DNA from: JAKZVK01 sp965248255
Lineage (GTDB): Bacteria > Acidobacteriota > Terriglobia > Bryobacterales > UBA6623
Assembly: GCA_965248255.1 (NCBI GenBank)
Contig: CBDFIW010000004.1
Coordinates: 1 to 64,000, forward strand
Direction: 5' to 3'
Length of the DNA stretch: 64,000 bases
The notes under the pieces were generated by a model, which searched no databases, was not told the origin of the DNA, and saw only the letters and a list, made by a program, of their open reading frames with translations. Of this stretch, positions 25,553 through 33,900 are shown piece after piece. A program made the position numbers and the translations under genes. The first letter of the stretch is position 1, and every line of letters begins with the position of its first letter.

Positions 25553-26410
25553 ATGTTCAAGGCAATCGGGAAGTTCTTCAAGAAGGCCGGCCGGGCCATC
25601 AAGAAGGTGTGGCCGCTGGCGCTGGTGGCGACCGCGATCTTCTTCACGGCCGGCGCGGCCCTGGGGGGACTGGGCGGTATGGGCTGGGGGAAGGCCGTCT
25701 CCACCTTCGTCGGCAAGATCGGCGTCAAGGGGACGCTCGGCAAGGTCCTGAGCGGGACGATCGCGGGCGCGGGCTACGGCTCGATGATCGGCGGCGGCAT
25801 CTCGGCGGCAACGGGCGGGAGCTTCCTTGAAGGCGCGCGGAGCGGGGCGATCAGCGGCGCGATCACGGGCGGCATCGCGGGCGCCGCGGGCTGGCAGCCC
25901 GGCGGGAAACCGGGTGTGGACGATCTGCCAGGGCCTCCTCTAGGTACTCAAAGCCTTGGTGCAGATGTCACCGCCACCCGCTCCAACTCCCTGATCGGCT
26001 TCGTGAAAGGCGCCGGGAAGTGGGCGGAGAGGAACCCGGTGCTGGCGGGCGGTCTGATCTCGGGCGTCGGCAAGGGCATTGCCGGAGCCGCCGCGGCGCA
26101 GAGCCGGTCCGGGCAGGCCGAGGCGGAGCGGCAGGCGGTCGACGACCGGCTGGAGCAGATCGCCGCCAATTACCGCGTGAGCCGCGAGGCGCTGGGGCTG
26201 CCGCCGTTGGAGCAGCCCGCAGCGGGAGCGGCCCCAACGCCGGTGCAGGCGGGGACACCGTCGCTGGTGCAGACCGCCGTGCCGGACGTAGCGGCGCGGC
26301 TCGCGGTCGATCCGCTGCGGGTCAGCCAACTCAACCCTAACACCGAGGAACTTCGGCGGCGGGCGGACCCGAACTCGCTGCTGGCCTACGGGCTGGGGGT
26401 GGGAGCGTAA
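25553..26410 (+). CDS. Glycine/alanine-rich phage virion protein
   Basis: About 285 residues from ATG 25553; longer starts are possible, down to TTG at 25511. The N terminus is basic (MFKAIGKFFKKAGRAIKKVW) followed by a hydrophobic segment (LALVATAIFFTAGAALGG) and a Gly/Ala-rich region with GMGWGKAVSTFVGKIG and GGGISAATGGSF. Such proteins occur next to tail genes in tailed phages and may be ejected or membrane-active. The C-terminal third is helical with SGQAEAERQAVDDRLEQIAA. No enzymatic motif is seen. It begins the structural gene block. Confidence 0.55.
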   Translation: MFKAIGKFFKKAGRAIKKVWPLALVATAIFFTAGAALGGLGGMGWGKAVSTFVGKIGVKGTLGKVLSGTIAGAGYGSMIGGGISAATGGSFLEGARSGAISGAITGGIAGAAGWQPGGKPGVDDLPGPPLGTQSLGADVTATRSNSLIGFVKGAGKWAERNPVLAGGLISGVGKGIAGAAAAQSRSGQAEAERQAVDDRLEQIAANYRVSREALGLPPLEQPAAGAAPTPVQAGTPSLVQTAVPDVAARLAVDPLRVSQLNPNTEELRRRADPNSLLAYGLGVGA

Positions 26411-27142
26411 ATGCCGGTTCATCGAGGCAATGGAGGGTCGCTGCTGGCGGCGGCCGGAGTACGGCCCGGCGCGGGACAGCCCGCGCGGGGAGCTCCCGCG
26501 GCAGGCCCGCCGGGGCAGCCCGCGACGCCCGCAGGCGACATCGACGAGCGGCAACTGGCGCAGTTCTCCGACATGGCCTACCAGTTGATCTACGGCGGCA
26601 AGACGAAGGACGGGGAAGCCAACCCGACCGTCGTCAAGATGCTGCGGACAGGCGGCCAACCGCAGCCGGGCCAACCGCAGCCGGGCCAACCGCAGCCGGG
26701 CCAACCGCAGCAAGCCGGAACTCCGGAGACAGCGGGGCCGGGAGGTCCGGTTGACGCGCTGGCGTACAGCGCGGCGGCGATCGGAGCGCGGGTAGCCGAG
26801 GCGGGAGCCGCGAATGACGGCGCGGTGGTTTTCCTGGGCACGATGGACGTGGTGGGCGAGTTGGCGTCGGTGGCCGCGCTGGAGGGCATCTACGACTACT
26901 CCCAGGAAGAGATCGACGCCGCCGCGCCGAAAGCAGCCGAGCTGCTCTACTCGATGACGGCGAACTCGGGGCTGTGGAACCAGCAGGAGATCGAGCAGGA
27001 GTTCGCGGGGCTGGTCGAGGCCGATGCCGCCGGCTCGCTGGAGCGCGATCTGTCCGAGGTTGCCGCTATAGCGGGGCCGTCCGGGCAACCGGCGCAAGTC
27101 ACGGCGCCGATGCCGCCCGCCGGGAGGGGAATGGCGTCGTGA
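26411..27142 (+). CDS. Phage structural protein with GQPQP repeats
   Basis: A 243-residue protein. The N-terminal third is Pro/Gly/Ala rich. Residues about 79-97 have a tandem repeat of PQPGQ units from a 15-bp DNA repeat at 26648-26710. A helical domain follows (DALAYSAAAIGARVAEAGAA, AVVFLGTMDVVGELASVAAL, AAELLYSMTANSGLWNQQEI). The pattern resembles proteins encoded near the polyvalent protein in short-tailed phages; the function is unknown. It starts directly after the previous stop and overlaps the next gene by four bases. Confidence 0.5.
   Translation: MPVHRGNGGSLLAAAGVRPGAGQPARGAPAAGPPGQPATPAGDIDERQLAQFSDMAYQLIYGGKTKDGEANPTVVKMLRTGGQPQPGQPQPGQPQPGQPQQAGTPETAGPGGPVDALAYSAAAIGARVAEAGAANDGAVVFLGTMDVVGELASVAALEGIYDYSQEEIDAAAPKAAELLYSMTANSGLWNQQEIEQEFAGLVEADAAGSLERDLSEVAAIAGPSGQPAQVTAPMPPAGRGMAS
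26648..26710 (+). repeat. Tandem 15-bp repeats encoding Pro-Gln-Pro-Gly-Gln
   Basis: About four copies of GGCCAACCGCAGCCG-type units in tandem within the structural gene at 26411. They extend a flexible linker and can expand or contract in frame. Confidence 0.85.
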
Positions 27143-27933
27143 GTCTGTTGGCCTACGCTTTCGGCGGCGGTCTCGCCGGGGTGGGCGAGGGTCTGAGACA
27201 GGTCGGCGAGCACCGCCAGCGCATGGAGGGCGAGCGGCTGCGGCAGGATTACTTGAATGATCGGCAAGACATTCTGATGGCGTTCCAGAAAGAGCAGGCC
27301 CGGCTGGCCCGGCAGCAGCAAAGCGGCTTGGCCGAGGCGGAACGCCAGCAGCGGATTGATCTGGCCGAGGAGGCCAACAGGGCCCGGGAAGAACAAACGA
27401 GACAACGGATGGAGCATTCGGCGGCCCTGTCTACTTTGCAGATGCAACAGCGGCAGGAAGACACAGCTCGGCGTAAAGAAGAGGGCGAGGCGACTCGCGG
27501 CCTGCGGCAACAGGAGATCACCCTGCGAAAGGAAGATCTGGAAGCCCGAAGGGCTGGGGCCAGAGCAACGGCGGCGGCGAAGCAGGAGGGCGAAGAGGAA
27601 GAGCACAAGCGGAAGAGGCGCGCCGAGGCCAAGGAGTTTGCTGAAAAACGGCTCACGACCACGGACGAGGAGACCAACGAAAAAGTCCTCGATCTAGAGC
27701 GATACCGCTATTGGATGGGATTCTGGGGAAAAAACGATGAACAATTCCCCTACCAGGTGTCGATGTCCTGGAACGACATCAAGGCAACGGCGGATTCCCG
27801 AGGCATCTCGCTCGAAGAGGCGCTGGAGCTTTACCGAAACTTCGGTCACCCGGTCCCTGAGGGGGACCCTCCACCCCACCTGTCCAATCCGGGCAGGAGT
27901 TTGTGGCCCGGAAGAAAGCGTTATCCCCAGTGA
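27139..27933 (+). CDS. Coiled-coil phage virion protein
   Basis: A 264-residue protein starting with GTG that overlaps the previous stop. After a short glycine-rich N terminus (LLAYAFGGGLAGVGEGLRQV) it is an almost continuous charged coiled coil (FQKEQARLARQQQSG, EANRAREEQTRQRMEH, LRQQEITLRKEDLEARR) to about residue 180, then a small globular C-terminal part. The type is common near tail and ejection genes. No enzymatic motif is seen. It lies 27 bases before the giant gene. Confidence 0.55.
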   Translation: MSLLAYAFGGGLAGVGEGLRQVGEHRQRMEGERLRQDYLNDRQDILMAFQKEQARLARQQQSGLAEAERQQRIDLAEEANRAREEQTRQRMEHSAALSTLQMQQRQEDTARRKEEGEATRGLRQQEITLRKEDLEARRAGARATAAAKQEGEEEEHKRKRRAEAKEFAEKRLTTTDEETNEKVLDLERYRYWMGFWGKNDEQFPYQVSMSWNDIKATADSRGISLEEALELYRNFGHPVPEGDPPPHLSNPGRSLWPGRKRYPQ

Positions 27934-27960
27934 TGAGGCGGCGCGGACAAGCAGGCCGCC

Positions 27961-30900
27961 ATGAGCCATCTCCTCGAAGAGCAAAAACCCCTTAGCAGCC
28001 CAGGTCCGGGCCGCGACTACTACAGCGAGGTCATGGGCCACCATCCAGGTCCGGGGCGGGACTACTACGGCGAGGTCATGGGGCCGGGGTTGTGGAACTA
28101 CTCCGGCATCGGGCCTTCGCGCATTCCGCAATCCCCCCACGAGCCCGGCGTATTCGACGAGTTCGGGGCGGCGTTCCATCACGGCCTGATCCAATCGAAC
28201 CCCGAGATGTACGGCGCGGCGCTGGAGGCGGCGGGGGTGAGTTCCGGCTCCGAGAGCCTGCGTGCGGCGGGCGAGCGCCTGCAGCGCTGGGCGGCGGGGC
28301 TGGAGGCGGGCCGCCCGCCCGTCACGTTCGACGAAGCGGAGGGTTTCGGGGAGAACTTGCGGGCTCTATCGGGGCTTTTCGGAAGTGCCTTGGGCAGCAC
28401 GGTGCCGCCGCTCGTGGCGGGCGCGGGGGGCGCGCTGGTGGGCAGCGCGGTGGGGGGACCGCCCGGAGCCTTGGTGGGCGGTTTCATGGCGGCCGCCGCG
28501 GCGGCGGCTCCGCTGAACCTCGGCGAAGCCTACCGACAGTTCAAGCAGGAAGGCGTCGACACCGAGACGGCCGCGAAGTTCGGGATTGCCATCGCGGTGC
28601 CGATTACCGCGCTGGACGCCGGCGGGCTGAGCAGGATCGTGAGCCGGTCGCTCGGCGCACCGGTCAAGAAGACCGTGCTGCGGACCATTGGCCGCAGGAT
28701 CGCGGAAGGCTCGCTGATCGAGGGGTCGACGGAAGCGCTGCAATCGGCGATCCGCGAGGCGACGGCAGCGGCGTTGACGGACAACCCCGATGTCAGCCGG
28801 CGGGCCTGGTCGACCTTCGAGGAAACGCTGGCCGGGGTCATGGTGGGCGGCGGCATCGGCGGGGTCGCGACGACCGCCGACCAGCTGTTGCGCCCTCCCG
28901 ATACCGCTGCTCAACCCGCTCCGCCGCCCGACAGCGGACGTCCGGGAACTGCGCAGACCGCCGCTGCGGCAGCCGCGCGGCAACCCCTGAGCGAATCCGA
29001 CCTGGCCTCACCGCTTCCTGACGATCTGATCGCCGAGGGCCGGCAGTTCATGGCGATGGCCGAGGGGGCGACGGTGGCCAACAGGATCCTGGCCGAGTAC
29101 GGACTGCCCAACGCCGGCGAGCAGGCGATCTACCAGTCCGAGATCGTCTCCGAAGACGGAACGGTCCGGCCGAGCGCCCCGGAGCGCGTGATGGTGCTAG
29201 ACGCCGTTCCCAGCGAGGAATACGCGCCCGGAGAGACGACGCCGCCGGCGGTGAAGATCTGGCGCGACGGCACGACCTTCGAGTTGGAGCTGCCGCTGAG
29301 CGGCGAAACGCTGACGGCTCCGCCTACCGCCCAACAGCAGGCCGACGAAGCCGACCGGACGCGGTTCGAAGCCGGTGTCGCCGAGACTCTGCGGCCGCTC
29401 GATACTCCCGAGCGGCGAAACGCAGCGCTGCGGGCGGAACTCGATGCCGAGGGAGCGGGGTCGCTCGAAGCGCTGGGGCCGGATCGCCGAAGCAAGTTGT
29501 TGGGAGCGCTCAAGAAGCGCGTCGCCTCGGACACCACAACCCGCGAGAGCGAAAACCAGACCGCCGCCGGCAAACAGCGGGAGAGTGACGAGCGGCTGTT
29601 GTTCGACGAGGAGTACCGGGAAACGGCCGAGACCGCCGCCGAGAAGATCGGTCCTGATCGCGCCCAGGGGTTAGTCGAGGAAACCACCGAGGCCATGGGG
29701 CTTTCCGAAGGTGAGATACCGGCCGATCGCCGCGCGGCTTTCCTGAAGCTGCTCAAGGCCAAGACCCGCAGCGCTTCCCGCCTGGCCGCCGAGGAGCAGC
29801 AACAGCAGCAACCAGAGCAAGCGGCGCAAGAGCAAGCGGCGCTCGAACAGCAGCCGCGACAGCCGGAGCCACCGCCACCGCCACCGCCACCGCAGCCGGA
29901 ACTCCAGCAACAGCCACCGCAGCCGGCGCAACCCGCGCAAGAGATCCCATTCCAGCCGATCGAGCAGGACAAGGCCATCACGCCGGCGGGCGCCGAGCAT
30001 GCGGTCGAGTACGCCATCGTCGATGCCGACACCTTGGTTCCATCGCATGACCGCTTCGGCAATCTGAATCCCGCCTATCCGCAAGCGCTTCAGCCCAGGG
30101 ATAGAAGCCGTGCTGCTTCCCAGCTTCAGATCGAGCGGCTGTCGCGCGACCTGCGGCCCGAACTGCTGGACCGCTCTCCCGGAGCCGAGAGCGGCGCTCC
30201 GATCATCGATCCCGGCGGCGTTGTCGAGAGCGGCAATGCCCGCACCATCGCCTTGCAGACAGCGTATGCGAAGGGCACGGCGGAGAACTACCGGCAGTAT
30301 CTGGCGGGGAAGGGCTACCCCGTCGAGGGTATCGGTAAACCGGTTCTGGTCCGCATTCGCCGCTCGCGGCTGATGCCCGACGAGCGGCTCACCTTCACGC
30401 GGGAGGCGAACCAGCAGGCGGTGATGAGCCTGTCGCGCACCGAGCGCGCCTTCGTCGACGCCGAGGCGATGCCGCCAGGCCTGGTGAACCTGTACGAGGG
30501 CGGCGCGGTCGATCTGGCGAAGAACCGGGACTTCGTGCGCTCGTTCGTCCGCGATGTCGTCGGTCCCACCGAGCAGACGACCTTCGTGAGCGCCAAGGGC
30601 GAGTTGACGGCCGACGGGGTTCAGCGTATCGAGGCGGCGCTGTTGGCGAAAGCCTATTCGGACCGGCGTCTGGTCGAGCGCATCGCGGAGGCGGCGGACC
30701 CGGGACGGCGGACGATCCGCAACGTCCTGGTCGACGTGGCGCCGCAGTGGGCCGCGATGCGGGAGAGCGTCGCGGCGGGCAGGACGCACGCCGATATCGA
30801 CCAGACCAAAGCCCTGCTCGATGCCGTCAACCTGATCGACCGCAGCGAGCGCGAACGTGTTCCGGTCTCTGACCTGGTGAATCAAAGGGCGCTGTTCGGT

Positions 30901-33900
30901 GAAGGCGATGAGGTGGCAGGCGAACGGGTAAAAGCGTTCCTGGGGATGCTCTACACCGATTCCGGATACAAGCGCCTGCGGGCGCAAGCCGAGATCACGG
31001 AGGCGCTGCGGGGGTATCTGGAGTCGGCCAAGCGCTACGACCCGCGGCAGATGACGCTGCTGGGCGAACCGGAAGCTCCGCCGATCGAGCGGATGCTGCG
31101 ACGAAGCGAGGAGCCGACGCCTCCCACGGTCACCGAACCACCGACGGTCGCCGAGCCGCCCACGGTAGGGGAACCTCCGACCCTCACCGAACCACAAGAG
31201 CCGGCGGCGGAACCCACCGAGCCGGAGCCGAAGAAGAAGCCCAAGCCGAAGTCGAAGAAGCCGAAGGCCAAGACCGCCGAAGAGCCGTCCAAACGCGAGA
31301 AGCCCGTCGAGCGGATGGCCGATGCCGGCGAGAAGCTGGAGGGCAAGCGCTCGCGCAAGCTCAAGGAGCTGACCGACTCGAAGGCGGGCGAAACGAAGGC
31401 CGAGGCCGAGCGGATCCTGAAGCTGACCTCACGGGCCGCCGTATGGGAGATCTCGCTTCCCGCCGACGCGACGCCGGGGACCGGACGTTACCTCGAACTG
31501 GCGCGCAACGTAGTGTTGCCATTCGCCGAAGCCCTCGGCAGCAAGGGCAAGCGCCTGATCAGGGGCGTACGCGGAGCCGGCAGCGGGAACAACCTCCTGG
31601 CCGCTGTCGGCGAGGGACAGATCACGGTCGAGACGCTGCGGCAGGAAGCCGCCGAGTACATCTCCGCCCTGGAGATCCTTCAGGAGACCACGAGCGGCGC
31701 GATGACGGTGGCGCAGGCGGCGGCCTCGCTGCGCAGGCTGTTCTACGGCGACGCCGCCGAAATCGGGTTCTCGACCCCGTTGACCAAGTTCGGGGAAGCG
31801 CTCAGGCCGTACGTGCGCCGCGGGCGAGTCCAACTCTCCCACATCGCCGGAACCGGACCCTACCATCTGCCGCAGAGGATCGCCGACGACACTTCGGCTC
31901 CCGCCAAGGCCAAGCCCCTGCGCCGGCCGACCTTCGCGTTCGATCCCGAAAAAGGACCGGACCGCGAGGGAATGAAAGACCGCCGCGGCGGCAGGGACGT
32001 GACGGGGGAGGACCTGGTCAAGACCTTCGGGTTCCGGGGCGTCGAGTTCGGCGAGTGGGTGACGGGCGCCGAGCGTCAGCGGCACGTCAACTGGGCCTAC
32101 GATGCGCTCCACGATTTGGCGGAGACGCTGGGCATCCGTCCGAAGGACATCTCACTGGGTGGAACGCTGGGGTTCGCGTTCGGATCGCGCGGCAGAGGGC
32201 GGTTCACGGCGCACTACGAGCCGACGACCAAGGTCATCAACCTGACGAAGACGCGCGGCGACGGCTCGTTCGCCCACGAGTGGGGACACGCGCTCGAATA
32301 CTTCCTGCTCGACACCAGCGAGCCGCAGACCAGGCGGTCGCTGCTGAGCGTGCGGCGGTCGCTGGGGGAGAGATACAGCCTCGACGTCGCCCTCAAGACT
32401 CTCGACAGGCTGCTGAAGGGGTCCTCGTGGATTCATGGGAACAAGAAGTCCGGGCTCGAAAGCGCCAGGGCCTTTGTCACAGGCCGCTACTGGCAGCGCA
32501 GCGGATGGGGGGCGCGATCTCAGACCCGCTTCGCCAGCCAGGCCTCGCGGCTCGGCGAGTACTGGAAGCGGCCACAGGAGCTGGTGGCGCGCTCGTTCGA
32601 GGCGTGGGTGATCGATGCGCTCCAGGGGCGTTCGCAGTATCTCGTCAGCGAGTGGGCGGGCGAGGGTTATGTCAGCAAGCAGCGCGGCTACAAGGCTTCG
32701 GCGTATCCCGAGGGAGACGAGCGGAACGAGTTCGCCGATCTATGGGACGGGCTGTTCGGGGCGCTGGAGTGGGGTGAGGCGGGGCCGGCGCTCCGCCCGG
32801 ACTACCGCAGCCCAGTCAGTGAGACCATCGACGAGGTCACGGCGGCTCTCGACGGCATCGATCTGGAGAAGCGCCTGCGGGAACTTCAGGTGGGCGAGCC
32901 GTCGCCGGACGGGCTGTGGTGGTATCGCTTCGACGGGCGGCGACAGCCCGGCAACCAGCCCAAGGACTATGCCGCCTACGACGACAGCGGCGTCAAGGCC
33001 GAGGGCGGCCAATTTGCCCAAGCCGGCTACGGCAAGGCGCTCGACCCCGATGTCATCAAGAAATTCTCGCTCAGCCCGGTTGTACACGAAGCCACGGATG
33101 GAACCGCCTATATTAAGGACGAGGCAAAAAGCGATGAGCGCCTGGGGATCGGAAGCGATCAGGCACTGGACGGAGTTTCGCCCGCGCCTGGTGAAGTATC
33201 TGAAGGAGATGGACGTTCTCCGCGACGCGGCAGAACAGGCGGCACAGAACGCCGGCCGGATGTTCGGGTCACTGCACAGAGCGGGAGCGGACCCGTGGGA
33301 GGCGCGGCTCGAGGCGAGGAAGTATTACATCCTGCTGCCGGACGAGAAGGACGTGCCGGAACTGGATTACGATCAGGCCCCCTACGGTCAACCGGAACCG
33401 ATTACCAAATCACCGGCGGAGACCGGCTGGGACGAGGAACTCCTCTAGAAAAAATCGACGCCAACCTCAAGGCGATCGAAACCCTCAAGAAGATTCAGGC
33501 GGAGGACCGCCCCGCGACGCCCCAGGAGCAGTCCGAACTGGTGCGTTACTCGGGCTGGGGCGGGCTGAAGCGCATCTTCCAAAGCGGGGGTTACGACCAG
33601 AAGTGGCAAGCCGCCGGCAAGCGGCTGGCTGAGCTGCTGACGCCCGAGGAATACGAGCAGGCCCGGGCGAGCATTCTTAACGCCCACTACACCAGCCCCG
33701 AGGTCATCCGCGCCATTTGGAGTGCCGCGATGAGGCTGGGGTTCAATGGCGGCCGCGTGCTCGAACCCGCGGCCGGAGCCGGGCACTTCCTGGGCCTTCT
33801 GCCGGAGAAGCTGAGGGGGCAGACGAAGGCCGTCGCCGTCGAGATGGACGCGATCAGCGCCGGAATCACCGGGAAGCTGTACGGGCAGGCCCAGGTCTAC

